64,000 nt of DNA from Streptomyces sp. NRRL F-5122 (GTDB lineage Bacteria; Actinomycetota; Actinomycetes; Streptomycetales; Streptomycetaceae), in the NCBI RefSeq assembly GCF_001507435.1, contig NZ_LMWH01000081.1, forward strand, positions 121,874 to 185,873. Direction: 5' to 3'. This document shows, piece after piece, positions 46,723-55,679 of this stretch; the stretch's first letter is position 1, and the number at the start of each line of letters is the position of its first letter. The notes beneath the pieces are model-generated. The model was given only the letters and a program-made list of their open reading frames with translations, was not told the origin of the DNA and did not search any database. The translations under genes were made by a program, and so were the position numbers.

Positions 46723-47922
46723 TCAGGCCTCCAGCTCCGCCCGAGCCGCGACGAACGCGTCGACCGCGCGGTCCACGTCGTCCGTGGAGTGCGCGGCGGA
46801 CAGCTGCACACGGATGCGCGCCTGGCCCTGCGGGACCACCGGGTAGGAGAACCCGATGACGTAGACGCCGCGCTCCAGCAGCAGCTCGGCCATGCGGCCG
46901 GCTCGCGCCGCGTCGCCGATCATGACCGGGGCGATGGCATGGTCGCCGGGCAGGATGTCGAAGCCCTCCTCCGTCATGCGGCGCCGGAAGAGCGCGGTGT
47001 TCTCGGCGAGCTTCTCGCGCAGGTCACCCGCCGACTCCAGCAGGTCGAGCACCTTGAGCGAGGCCGCCGCGATCACGGGGGCGAGCGTGTTCGAGAACAG
47101 ATAGGGCCGGGAGCGCTGGCGCAGCAGCGCGACGATCTCGGCGCGGGCGGCGACATAGCCGCCGGACGCGCCGCCGAGCGCCTTGCCGAGCGTGCCGGTG
47201 ATGACGTCGACACGGTCCATGACGCCGTGCAGCTCGGGGGTGCCGCGGCCACCGGGGCCGACGAAGCCGACGGCGTGCGAGTCGTCGACCATGACCATGG
47301 CGTCGTAGCGGTCGGCGAGGTCGCAGATCTCGCGCAGCGGTGCCACATAGCCGTCCATGGAGAAGACGCCGTCGGTGACGATCAGCTTGCGACGCGCGCC
47401 GCCCTCGGAGGCCTCCTTCAGCTGCTGCTCGAGGTCCGCCATGTCACGGTTGGCGTAGCGGAAGCGGCGGGCCTTGGACAGCCGGATGCCGTCGATGATC
47501 GAGGCGTGGTTGAGGGCGTCGGAGATGACGGCGTCCTCCGGACCGAGCAGGGTCTCGAACACACCGCCGTTGGCGTCGAAACAGGAGGAGTACAGGATCG
47601 TGTCCTCCTGGCCGAGGAACGCGGACAGCCGCGCCTCCAGCTCCTTGTGCACCTCCTGCGTACCGCAAATGAATCGCACGGAGGCCATGCCGTAGCCCCA
47701 GCGGTCCAGGGCCTCGTGTGCCGCGGCGATCACCTCGGGATGGTCCGCGAGCCCGAGGTAGTTGTTGGCGCAGAAGTTGAGCACCTCGCCCGGACGGCCG
47801 CCGGCGCTCACGCGCACGGTCGCGGACTGCGGGCTGTCGATCACGCGCTCGGGCTTGTGCAGCCCGGCGGCGCGGATCTCGTCGAGGGTGGCGCGGAGGT
47901 CGTCGCGCACGGAGTCGAACAT
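46723..47922 (-). CDS. kbl: 2-amino-3-ketobutyrate CoA ligase (glycine C-acetyltransferase)
   Basis: A 399-residue pyridoxal-phosphate enzyme of the alpha-oxoamine synthase group. It splits 2-amino-3-ketobutyrate with CoA into glycine and acetyl-CoA, the second step of threonine breakdown. Visible motifs are [53 protein letters not shown] and the PLP-lysine region [22 protein letters not shown] precedes the ATG. It follows tdh, the first-step enzyme, on the same strand. Confidence 0.96.
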   Translation of the reverse strand: MFDSVRDDLRATLDEIRAAGLHKPERVIDSPQSATVRVSAGGRPGEVLNFCANNYLGLADHPEVIAAAHEALDRWGYGMASVRFICGTQEVHKELEARLSAFLGQEDTILYSSCFDANGGVFETLLGPEDAVISDALNHASIIDGIRLSKARRFRYANRDMADLEQQLKEASEGGARRKLIVTDGVFSMDGYVAPLREICDLADRYDAMVMVDDSHAVGFVGPGGRGTPELHGVMDRVDVITGTLGKALGGASGGYVAARAEIVALLRQRSRPYLFSNTLAPVIAAASLKVLDLLESAGDLREKLAENTALFRRRMTEEGFDILPGDHAIAPVMIGDAARAGRMAELLLERGVYVIGFSYPVVPQGQARIRVQLSAAHSTDDVDRAVDAFVAARAELEA

Positions 47923-48081
47923 CGGAAAAGCTCCTTGGGTACGAAGGGCGAGTGGGGCGATGGGCGGTGCCGGCGTCGGGAGAGCGCCCCGGGCGGGAGA
48001 CGGCGCCCGATCCGGGGCGGCCGAACACGGTCGGCCTCTCTACGCCTGCTCAGACGGCCCCGGGGCGAACCGGACCGCGCA

Positions 48082-49116
48082 TCAGGCGGTCCAGTCGAGG
48101 ATGATCTTGCCGCCCTTGCCGCTCGCCGCGTCCGCGAACGCCGCCTCGAAGTCGCGGTAGTCGTAACGTCCGGTGATCACGGGGGCCAGGTCGAGTCCGC
48201 CCTCCAGCAGGACCGACATCGCGTACCAGGTCTCGAACATCTCGCGCCCGTAGATGCCCTTGATCGTGATCATGGAAGTGACGATCCGGGACCAGTCGAC
48301 GGGGAACTCCTGGGACGGCAGCCCGAGCATCGCGATCCGCCCGCCGTGCGTCATGTTCGCGATCATGTCGCGCATCGCCTCGGGCCGGCCCGACATCTCC
48401 AGACCGATGTCGAAGCCCTCGCGCAGCCCCAGCTCGCGCTGGCCGTCGGCGATGGTGGCCTCGGAGACGTTCAACGCGAGGCTCACGCCGATCTTGCGTG
48501 CCAGCTCCAGCCGCTCCTCGCTGACGTCGGTGATGACGACGTTGCGGGCGCCCGCGTGGCGGGCCACGGCCGCGGCCATCAGACCGATCGGACCGGCCCC
48601 CGTGATCAGGACGTCCTCGCCGACCAGCGGGAAGGACAGAGCCGTGTGGACGGCGTTGCCGAAGGGGTCGAAGATCGCGGCGACATCGAGGTCGACGGGG
48701 ACCCGGTGGACCCACACGTTCGAGGCTGGCAGCGCCACGTACTCGGCGAACGCGCCGTCGCGTCCCACGCCGAGACCGACCGTCGCACGGCACAGATGGC
48801 GGCGTCCGGCGAGGCAGTTGCGGCACTTGCCGCACACCAGGTGCCCCTCTCCGCTGACCCGGTCACCGATCTTCACCTCGGTGACGTCCCGGCCGGTTTC
48901 GACGACCTCGCCGACGAACTCGTGCCCGACGACCAGCGGGGGGCGGATGGACCGCTGCGCCCAGCCGTCCCAGGAGCGGATGTGCAGATCGGTACCGCAG
49001 ATCCCGGTCCGGAGGACCTTGATCAGTACGTCACCGGGGCCGACCTGCGGCTCCGGGACGTCGGTGAGCCAAAGTCCCGGTTCAGCCTTGTCCTTGACCA
49101 GCGCCTTCAACGCCAC
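48082..49116 (-). CDS. tdh: L-threonine 3-dehydrogenase
   Basis: A 344-residue zinc-dependent medium-chain dehydrogenase that oxidises L-threonine to 2-amino-3-ketobutyrate with NAD+. The catalytic zinc ligands are in GICGTDLH and [10 protein letters not shown], the structural zinc cysteines in [15 protein letters not shown], and the NAD site in [14 protein letters not shown]. It starts at GTG 49116 behind AGGAG. With kbl, 159 bp downstream, it gives the full Tdh-Kbl pathway from threonine to glycine. Confidence 0.95.
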   Translation of the reverse strand: MALKALVKDKAEPGLWLTDVPEPQVGPGDVLIKVLRTGICGTDLHIRSWDGWAQRSIRPPLVVGHEFVGEVVETGRDVTEVKIGDRVSGEGHLVCGKCRNCLAGRRHLCRATVGLGVGRDGAFAEYVALPASNVWVHRVPVDLDVAAIFDPFGNAVHTALSFPLVGEDVLITGAGPIGLMAAAVARHAGARNVVITDVSEERLELARKIGVSLALNVSEATIADGQRELGLREGFDIGLEMSGRPEAMRDMIANMTHGGRIAMLGLPSQEFPVDWSRIVTSMITIKGIYGREMFETWYAMSVLLEGGLDLAPVITGRYDYRDFEAAFADAASGKGGKIILDWTA

Positions 49117-49255
49117 GGCTCCTGTGGGTGCGATCCCGGAACCGGGCATGCCGAAGGAGCCCCTACCGGGAGGAGAGATGAGATCACTCAGAAATCTGCC
49201 GTACCGGCGGCGCCCGGTCCATCGAGGATTTCTTAAGCTCGGCCGCAGCTTTCCT

Positions 49256-49828
49256 TCACGCCCTGTCTCCGGCGGCCCCGGTCCGTTCCTGCTCGATCCG
49301 CTCGGCCAGTTCCGCGGCGAGCGCCTTGATGGTCTCCAGTCCCGACCGGCCCCAGGGGCGCGGTTCGAGGTCGATCGCGCAGACCGTGCCGAGGGCGAGG
49401 CCCGCACGGTCGACGAGCGGGGCGCCCATGTACGAACGGACGCCGAGTTCGTCCACGACCGGGTTGGAGGCGAAGCGCGGGTAGTCGCGGACGTCCTCGA
49501 GCACGAGCGCCTTGCCCCGGACCACGACATGCGGACAGAAGCCGTACTCGCGGCCCAGGTGACGGACCGGTTCCGGGTCCGCGCCGTCCGCTTCGGCGAC
49601 GGCGAGGAGCGGCCGGTCGCCGGGCTGGTGGAGTCCCGCGAAGAACTGCCGGTGCTCGCCGATGAAGTTCACCATCGCGAAGGGCGCGGCGGCGACGTCG
49701 GCGATCCGGTCGGCGAACGCGTCGAACTCCGGTTCCGCGCGCTCCCCGAGTCCCAGCAGGCGCAGTCGCTGGACGCGCGCGGCGGCGTCCTTGTCCTCCG
49801 GGGTCAGCAGCAGTCGTCCCGGGGTCAT
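49256..49828 (-). CDS. GAF-domain protein, fifth gene of the conservon
   Basis: A 190-residue GAF-domain protein. The core shows [65 protein letters not shown] and DLEPRPW, the usual signature of GAF proteins found beside sensor kinases. Its ATG overlaps the stop of the GTPase gene by four bases, so it is translationally tied to the conservon. It may bind a small ligand or redox cofactor and report to the GTPase (inference). Confidence 0.88.
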   Translation of the reverse strand: MTPGRLLLTPEDKDAAARVQRLRLLGLGERAEPEFDAFADRIADVAAAPFAMVNFIGEHRQFFAGLHQPGDRPLLAVAEADGADPEPVRHLGREYGFCPHVVVRGKALVLEDVRDYPRFASNPVVDELGVRSYMGAPLVDRAGLALGTVCAIDLEPRPWGRSGLETIKALAAELAERIEQERTGAAGDRA

Positions 49829-50424
49829 GCGCGGGCCCCCCGGCTCGCGGTCGCCGCCGGGGAAAGCGCGAGGAGATGACGGACGAGCGTGAGCAGGGTC
49901 TGCACGCCCGAGCTGGAGATCCGGGCGTCACAGCACACGACGGGGATCTCGGGGGCGAGGTCCAGGGCGGAGCGCACCTCCTCCTGGCCGTAGCGGTGGC
50001 CACCGTCGAACTCGTTGACGGCGACGACGAATCCGAGGCCGCGCTGCTCGAAGAAGTCGACGGCGGCGAAGCAGTCCTCCAACCGCCGGGTGTCGGCGAG
50101 GATCACCGCCCCGAGCGCCCCTTCGGAGAGCTCGTCCCACATGAACCAGAACCGCTCCTGTCCGGGGGTCCCGAACAGATACAGCACATGCTGCGCATCG
50201 AGGGTGATGCGGCCGAAGTCCATCGCCACGGTCGTCTCGACCTTGTTCTCGATGCCCTCGAGGCTGTCGGTCGCGGCACCGACCGTGGTGAGCAGTTCCT
50301 CCGTGCTCAGCGGCGCGATCTCGCTGACCGCGCCCACGAAGGTCGTCTTGCCCACCCCGAACCCTCCCGCCACCAGGATCTTCAGGGCGGTGGGGAAGGG
50401 GTCAGAGCTTTCGTCGTAATCCAT
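49825..50424 (-). CDS. Conservon GTP-binding protein (CvnD type)
   Basis: A 199-residue Ras/MglA-like small GTPase. P-loop GGFGVGKTT is at residues 20-28, TTVGAATDSLEGIENK is the switch I region, YLFGTPGQERFWFMW is G3 and VVAVNEFDGG is G4. CvnD proteins act with roadblock (CvnB) and DUF742 (CvnC) partners below a membrane kinase. Its start lies inside the end of the DUF742 gene (23-bp overlap), and it overlaps the GAF gene too. Confidence 0.94.
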   Translation of the reverse strand: MDYDESSDPFPTALKILVAGGFGVGKTTFVGAVSEIAPLSTEELLTTVGAATDSLEGIENKVETTVAMDFGRITLDAQHVLYLFGTPGQERFWFMWDELSEGALGAVILADTRRLEDCFAAVDFFEQRGLGFVVAVNEFDGGHRYGQEEVRSALDLAPEIPVVCCDARISSSGVQTLLTLVRHLLALSPAATASRGARA

Positions 50425-50779
50425 CGAGCACTGCCTCCAGAAGGGACCGGTCGGTGGGGATGTGGTGGTGGGCGGGGGGCTTGGTGGTGAGCGCCCCGCA
50501 GTCGACGAGGTCGGACAGCAGCACCTTGGTCACCGCCGCCGGAAGCCTCAGGTGAGCGGCCAGTTCGGCGACCGAGACGGGTGCCCGGCACAGGTCGAGC
50601 GCCTCGCAGTGTTCGGGGCCGAGGTAGCCCAGGGGGACGACACCGGTGGTCCTCACCTGGGACAGCAGGTCGAACGCGGTGCTCGGCCGGGTGCGGCCGC
50701 CGCTGACCGTGTAGGGACGTACGAGCCGTCCGGCTGCGGCGTCGAGCCAGGGGCCGTCGCCCGCCGCGGTGACGTTCAA
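50402..50779 (-). CDS. DUF742 protein (CvnC type), TTG start
   Basis: A 125-residue protein of the DUF742 family with LVRPYTVSGGRTRPSTAFDL at the N-terminus and AALDL..VSVAELAAHLRLPAAVTKVLLSDLV, a winged-helix-like fold, at the C-terminus. It works with the roadblock protein and GTPase in conservon signalling. The only sensible start is TTG 50779, which shares its last two bases with the TGA of the upstream gene (TTGA overlap), a rarer form of the usual ATGA coupling. Confidence 0.85.
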   Translation of the reverse strand: MNVTAAGDGPWLDAAAGRLVRPYTVSGGRTRPSTAFDLLSQVRTTGVVPLGYLGPEHCEALDLCRAPVSVAELAAHLRLPAAVTKVLLSDLVDCGALTTKPPAHHHIPTDRSLLEAVLDGLRRKL

Positions 50780-51198
50780 GGCCGGGTCGCCGTGGAGCGG
50801 CGCGGAGCGGTCGCGAGATACGGCCGCACGCTCTTGACGAGCATCGCCATCTCGTAGCCGAGAACAGCGGCATCGGCCTCGCGGTCGGCGAGGACGGCGA
50901 GACAGGTGCCCGAGCCCGCGGTTGTGACGAACAGCAGCGTGGAGTCGAGTTCGACGACGATCTGCCGGACGTCGCCCCCGTCGCCGAAGCGGACGCCCGC
51001 GCTGCGGCCGAGGGAGTACAGGCCGGATGCCAGGGCGGCCATGTGGTCGGCGCTGTCCGGGTCGAGGCCGTGGACGGACTTCACGAGCCCGTCGCAGGAC
51101 AGGAGGACCGCGCTCGTGGTGTGCGGCACGCGCTGCACGAGCCCGCTCATCAGCCAGTCGAGGTCGGAGGCATGGGCGGTCGGCACTTCGCTCGCCAT
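50776..51198 (-). CDS. Roadblock/LC7 protein (CvnB type)
   Basis: A 140-residue roadblock/LC7-fold protein with LDWLMSGLVQRVPHTTSAVLL, DSADHMAALASGLYSLGRSAG and LLFVTTAGSGTCLAVLADRE. In conservons it is thought to regulate or anchor the GTPase below the sensor kinase. The ATG at 51198 follows AAGGAG. It starts 56 bp after the kinase gene and overlaps the DUF742 gene. Confidence 0.92.
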   Translation of the reverse strand: MASEVPTAHASDLDWLMSGLVQRVPHTTSAVLLSCDGLVKSVHGLDPDSADHMAALASGLYSLGRSAGVRFGDGGDVRQIVVELDSTLLFVTTAGSGTCLAVLADREADAAVLGYEMAMLVKSVRPYLATAPRRSTATRP

Positions 51199-51254
51199 GA
51201 TGGATCGACTCCTTGGGGTTCGCGGGTCTGCGGGAGCGGGCGGGGTCGGTGTGG

Positions 51255-53246
51255 TCATCCGGGCGGTGCACTCCCGTCCTGCCGGACGGTCCGTTCCCGG
51301 TCGGGCTCGCGTCGGGGGCGTACCTCGGCCGTGCGCGCCCGGTCCCCGGCCGGTGCTTCGGCAAGGGGCGACGGCATGTCATCGGGGAACGCCGGCTCGC
51401 GGTACGGGACGTCCGACCGTGCCTCTTCGTGCCGGTCGGGGACGGCCCCCGCACCCGTGTCCGGATCGTCGTGGCCGGGCTCCGCCTGCTCACGTGCCTC
51501 GGCGAGGCCGATGCCCCGCTGGAAGGCGGCCATCAGGCCCGGGTCATGGCCGATGTGCTGCTCGCCCTCCTGGCGTGCGGGCGGCGTCGGTCCCCCACGA
51601 AGCTGGGGTGCGAGGTGCTCCTGGGCGCGGCGGCGGGGCAGCCGGGGCTTGCCCATCGTGCCGCGGACGGTACCGACCAGGGGAGCCGGCCGTCCGTCGA
51701 CGGGCCGCTCGACGATCGGCCGGTCGCCGGAACGGAGTCCGGGCAGGGCCTCGGCGGGGTTGGGCCGGGGACTGTCGGCGTCGCGCACGGGCAGCGGGGA
51801 GCGGTCGCGCTCGTCCAGGACCAGATCGTCGCCCGGCCACTGCGATCCGCGCACCGCCGGCTGCTCGGAACCTCCGAGAGGCGGGTGTGCGGCCCGCGCG
51901 CCCCGGGGCGGAGGGACGTGCGGGCGGTGGTTTCCGGGAGCGATCTCTCGCGGGCCTGCGGCACCGGGGGTCCCGACCGGTCCGGTGTCGGGGTCGGTCA
52001 CCTGCGGCTCCTGGGGCGCCGCGCCTCCGGCCGTGCCGGGATCCGGACCGATCAGCCCCTGCGGCACCACGAGCACCGCCTGGACACCGCCGTAGATGTT
52101 GGTCTGCAGCCGGACGTGGATGCCGTGCCTGCGGGCGAGTTGCGAGACCACGAACAGGCCGATGCGACCGTCGGCCAGCAGGCCGGCGACGTTGACCTGG
52201 TCCGGGTCGGCCAGCAGGGTGTTCATCCGGCTCAGTTCGGCCTGCGGCATGCCGAGCCCGCGGTCCTCGACCTCGATGGCGAGCCCGGAGGTGACCTGGC
52301 CGGCGCGCAGCAGGACCTGAGTGTGCGGAGCCGAGAACACCGTGGCGTTCTCGACGAGTTCGGCCAGCAGGTGGATGACGTCGGCGACGGCGTGGCCGCG
52401 CAGGGTGCCGTCCACCGGCGGTACGAGCTTGACCCGTGCGTACTGCTCGACCTCGGCCACGGCTGAGCGCAGCACTTCGGTCATCGGGACCGGATTGCTC
52501 CACTGACGGCGCGAGACCGCACCGCCGAGCACGGCGAGATTCTCCGCGTGGCGCCGGATGCGGGTGGCGAGGTGGTCGACGTGGAAGAGGCCCTTGAGCA
52601 GGTCGGGGTCCTCGATCTCGTTCTCCAGCTCGTCGAGGATCGAGATCTCCCGGTGCACGAGGGACTGCAGGCGCCGCGCGAGGTTCAGGAAGACTTCGAG
52701 CTTCTGCTCGCTGCCGGTCTGGCTGGAGAGCTGTGCCGCTTGCAGGACCGCGGCGGAGGCGCCGTCGTGGGCCCGCGACAACTCGTCGGCGAGCAACTCG
52801 AACTCGTCGCCGTCCTTGGTGGGTTTGCCGCGGGGTGTGCGCGTGGGCGGGGTGTCGCCGCGGCGGATCGCCTCGACCAGGGCCCGCAGGTCTGCCTCAC
52901 CGCGCGCGCTGGTGCGGCGCAGCATCTCGAGCCGCTCCGCGACGGATGTGGCGGCGCGCTCGGCGGCCACGGCGGCGATCGCGATGCCCGCGAAGGCCAC
53001 TCCGAGGGCGCCCGCGAACACGGCCCACATCAACAGCGTGGGGCGCGCGCCGGTGGCACGGACGGTGAAGAGCACGGCGGCGGAGGCGCTGAGGGTCACC
53101 GCGACGCAGGGCAGGATCGCCAGACGCAGCAACTGGGGCCGTATGGCGGTGGCGGGGGGCGCGGGGACGGTCTGGGCGACCGGTCGCCCGTGCCGCCCGC
53201 CCTCACGGCGGTCTGCGCGTGCGGCCGGTGCGCGAAGGTGAGACAT
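51255..53246 (-). CDS. Conservon sensor histidine kinase-like protein (CvnA type)
   Basis: A 663-residue membrane protein. Two short hydrophobic helices (about residues 38-60 and 72-95) form a compact N-terminal anchor without a large outer domain. A linker with coiled-coil character leads to HATPase_c (about 270-400): N box LLAELVENATVFSAPHTQV, G1 VEDRGLGMPQ, G2 DGRIGLFVVSQLARRHGI. The last 250 residues are Pro/Arg-rich and disordered. GAGGAC precedes the ATG. It heads the five-gene conservon. Confidence 0.9.
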   Translation of the reverse strand: MSHLRAPAARADRREGGRHGRPVAQTVPAPPATAIRPQLLRLAILPCVAVTLSASAAVLFTVRATGARPTLLMWAVFAGALGVAFAGIAIAAVAAERAATSVAERLEMLRRTSARGEADLRALVEAIRRGDTPPTRTPRGKPTKDGDEFELLADELSRAHDGASAAVLQAAQLSSQTGSEQKLEVFLNLARRLQSLVHREISILDELENEIEDPDLLKGLFHVDHLATRIRRHAENLAVLGGAVSRRQWSNPVPMTEVLRSAVAEVEQYARVKLVPPVDGTLRGHAVADVIHLLAELVENATVFSAPHTQVLLRAGQVTSGLAIEVEDRGLGMPQAELSRMNTLLADPDQVNVAGLLADGRIGLFVVSQLARRHGIHVRLQTNIYGGVQAVLVVPQGLIGPDPGTAGGAAPQEPQVTDPDTGPVGTPGAAGPREIAPGNHRPHVPPPRGARAAHPPLGGSEQPAVRGSQWPGDDLVLDERDRSPLPVRDADSPRPNPAEALPGLRSGDRPIVERPVDGRPAPLVGTVRGTMGKPRLPRRRAQEHLAPQLRGGPTPPARQEGEQHIGHDPGLMAAFQRGIGLAEAREQAEPGHDDPDTGAGAVPDRHEEARSDVPYREPAFPDDMPSPLAEAPAGDRARTAEVRPRREPDRERTVRQDGSAPPG

Positions 53247-53542
53247 CGGCGTCCTCGTACTCGGTGCGTCGGGGGCGTGGGGTCCCCGCGGTCTGCGCGA
53301 CTCGGGCGTGCGCCATCGCGGCGCCGGGTCGGGAAGGCCGAGGAATGGCGGCCCTCCGTCGCGCGGCGGCAACTCAGCGTAGTCGCGTTGAAGGCCCGCG
53401 CGGAGGGCTGTGGACAAAGTCCTCCGGAGAGCTTCCCGCTCTGGTATGACGCGTCGTACGACCGACCGATAACCAACCGGACACGCGTTCCCACCGCAGG
53501 AGCGAACCGATCAGAGCTGGTCAGAAGCGGTCGGGAACAAAG

Positions 53543-53581
53543 GGCGAGGGCCGAGGAGCCCTGTGCTCCTCGGCCCTCGCC
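53543..53581 (-). terminator. Terminator after the MBL-fold gene
   Basis: GGCGAGGGCCGAGGAG and CTCCTCGGCCCTCGCC form a perfect 16-bp stem with a 7-base loop, just past the MBL-fold gene stop and upstream of the conservon promoter region, insulating the two. Confidence 0.88.
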
Positions 53582-53605
53582 GTGGTCCCGCGACCGCCCG
53601 GAAGG

Positions 53606-54850
53606 TCAGCCCGCCGGGACCGTCTCCGGCTCCCCGGATCCCGCGGGGCCCTCACCCGGGACGTCACCCGGAGTGTCGGCCACGGGCGCCGGCCAGCCGC
53701 CCTCCGGCTCGACCGCGACCCCGCGCCACCAGGGCTCCGACGGCACGGTCGGAGCCGTGGGCTCGAAGGGCTCACCCGGGCGCGGCAGCGCGACCTGCGC
53801 TCCGGCCGCCCGCGCCGCCTCGACGGTGCCCTCGCCGGGCTCGGCCCAGGGGTGCGGCGCCAGATTGAACGTGCCCCAGTGGATCGGCAGCATCACACCC
53901 TGCGGGCTGCCCCCCTGGAGGTCGAGGTGGGCGCGCATGCCCTCCTCGGGCGTCATGTGGATGTCGGGCCAGTACTCCGAATAGGCGCCGATCTGGATCA
54001 TGGTGGCATCGAACGGGCCGTGCGCGGCGCCGATGTCCTTGAACCCGTCGAAGTAGCCGGTGTCGCCGCTGTGGTAGATCCGGTGCTCGTCGCCGGCCAC
54101 GGCCCAGGACGCCCACAGGGTGTGCTGCCGGTTGCGCAGACCGCGGCCGCAGAAGTGGCGGGCCGGGGTGGCGGTCAGGCTGAGGCCGCCGACCTTCGTC
54201 GTCTCGTTCCAGTCCAGCTCGCGCAGCCGGTCGGCCGAGACGCCCCAGTGCTCCAGGTGGGCGCCCACGCCGAGCGGTATCGCGAACACGGTGTCCGTCC
54301 CCGCCAGTGCCTTGATGGTGGGCAGGTCGAGATGGTCGTAGTGGTCGTGCGAGATGACGACGACGTCGACCGGGCCGAGCGCGGCGAGCGGCAGCGGCAC
54401 CGGATGCAGGCGCTTGGGGCCGGCGAAGTCGAAGGGCGAGCAGCGCTCCCCCCACACCGGGTCGAACAGCACCCGGTGCCCGTCCATCTCGGCGAGCACA
54501 CTGGAGTGCCCCATCCACGTCAGCCGCAGTCCGCTCGCGGGAGGCCGGGCCAGATCGGCGTACGTCGTCGGATGCACGGGCACGGTGCCGGACGGGACGC
54601 GGCGGACCCGGGCGTCCTTGCGGAAGTAGACCTTCGCCAGCTCCAGCGTGGAACCGCCGGACGGGCGGATCCGGGTGCCCTCGGGGTTCACGAAGACGCC
54701 GTCCGCGAAGTGCGGCGATCTGCGGATGCGCGCCAGGCGCTCCCCGCTCGGATCCGCGCCGAAAGCGGCGGGCCGCAGCGCTCGGAGCCCCGAGCTCAGG
54801 GAACGTGAACCGGACACAGGACCTCCAGTGGAGTCGATGAGATCTTCCAT
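53606..54850 (-). CDS. MBL-fold metallo-hydrolase (NAPE-PLD/UlaG-like)
   Basis: A 414-residue metallo-beta-lactamase-fold protein. The metal-binding motif is VVISHDHYDHLDLPTI, with further ligands in TPARHFCGRG, IYHSGDTGYFDG and LPIHWGTFNLA. The whole layout resembles bacterial relatives of N-acyl-phosphatidylethanolamine phospholipase D. The substrate is unknown. The last 60 residues are Pro/Glu/Gly-rich. ATG 54850 is chosen behind GGAGGAGGGG. Confidence 0.9.
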   Translation of the reverse strand: MEDLIDSTGGPVSGSRSLSSGLRALRPAAFGADPSGERLARIRRSPHFADGVFVNPEGTRIRPSGGSTLELAKVYFRKDARVRRVPSGTVPVHPTTYADLARPPASGLRLTWMGHSSVLAEMDGHRVLFDPVWGERCSPFDFAGPKRLHPVPLPLAALGPVDVVVISHDHYDHLDLPTIKALAGTDTVFAIPLGVGAHLEHWGVSADRLRELDWNETTKVGGLSLTATPARHFCGRGLRNRQHTLWASWAVAGDEHRIYHSGDTGYFDGFKDIGAAHGPFDATMIQIGAYSEYWPDIHMTPEEGMRAHLDLQGGSPQGVMLPIHWGTFNLAPHPWAEPGEGTVEAARAAGAQVALPRPGEPFEPTAPTVPSEPWWRGVAVEPEGGWPAPVADTPGDVPGEGPAGSGEPETVPAG

Positions 54851-55019
54851 TATTGTCGGCCCCTCCTCCGACGACGGGCCTGCCGTGCCACAGGGCGACC
54901 TCCCCGGCGCACAGCGCGACACGTGCGGGCCCGCATGTCACATCCGGGGGGTGCCCGTTCGTCGCAACGGTGCGGGCGCTCGCGAAGGGCGCCCCGGAAC
55001 GACGCACTGGAGGTGCCCC

Positions 55020-55604
55020 ATGGCCCGAGTCTCCCTGACCCCGCGCCGCACGTTCTTCTTCCGCTTCATGGAGTGGTACTCGAAGAAGACCTACGGCAAG
55101 GTCCTGGACCCCGGCAAGGCGCTGGCCCATCAGCCGGACGTGCTGCGGGCCGATCTGCGCTTCGAGCGGTCGGTCGCCAAGTGGAACCGGCTCGACGCCG
55201 ACCTCAAGGCCCTGGCCGAGATGGCGACGGCCGCGTCGATCGGCTGCTCCTGGTGCATGGACTTCGGCTACTGGGTGAGCCGGGAACGCGGCATGGCCCG
55301 CGAGAAGCTCGTGGACGTGCCACGCTGGCGCGAGAGCGGCGCCTACACGGAACTGGAGCGCGACGTCATGGCGTACGCCGAGGCGATGACGGCCACCCCG
55401 CCCACCGTCGACGACGAGCTCGCCGCCCGGCTCGTCGGCCGGCTCGGCGAGCCCGCCTTCGTCGAGCTGACGGCGATGGTGGCGGTGGAGAACCTGCGCT
55501 CGCGCATCAATGCGGCGCTTGGCCTGACGAGTCAGGGCTTCAAGGACTCGTGCGACGTGCCGCAGGGTGCGGAGCCGGTGTCCACCGCACGCCAGAGGCG
55601 GTAG
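55020..55604 (+). CDS. Carboxymuconolactone decarboxylase (AhpD-like) family protein
   Basis: A 194-residue helical protein. The CMD/AhpD core lies at about 60-110 with LAEMATAASIGCSWCMDFGY; the Cys-x-x-Cys pair (CSWC) is the redox centre of AhpD-type proteins, which act as thiol peroxidase or reductase partners. A second half, TELERDVMAYAEAMTATPP, matches the family. Ribosome site TGGAGGTG precedes ATG 55020. It diverges from the MBL-fold gene. Confidence 0.88.
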   Translation: MARVSLTPRRTFFFRFMEWYSKKTYGKVLDPGKALAHQPDVLRADLRFERSVAKWNRLDADLKALAEMATAASIGCSWCMDFGYWVSRERGMAREKLVDVPRWRESGAYTELERDVMAYAEAMTATPPTVDDELAARLVGRLGEPAFVELTAMVAVENLRSRINAALGLTSQGFKDSCDVPQGAEPVSTARQRR

Positions 55605-55650
55605 AAAGCCCTCGAAGGGCGGCTCCCGCTCATCGGGTCCCGGGCAGGCA

Positions 55651-55673
55651 ACTGAATCACCGTTCAGTACAGT
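55651..55673 (+). promoter_or_regulatory. Operator-like palindrome and -10 of the dehydrogenase gene
   Basis: ACTGAA-N6-TTCAGT (55651-55668) is a perfect inverted repeat whose last base begins TACAGT (55668-55673), a -10 six bases from the ATG. The message is probably leaderless, and a repressor bound here would block the promoter; the TetR gene at 56885 is a candidate. Confidence 0.6.
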
Positions 55674-55679
55674 GGGCTC

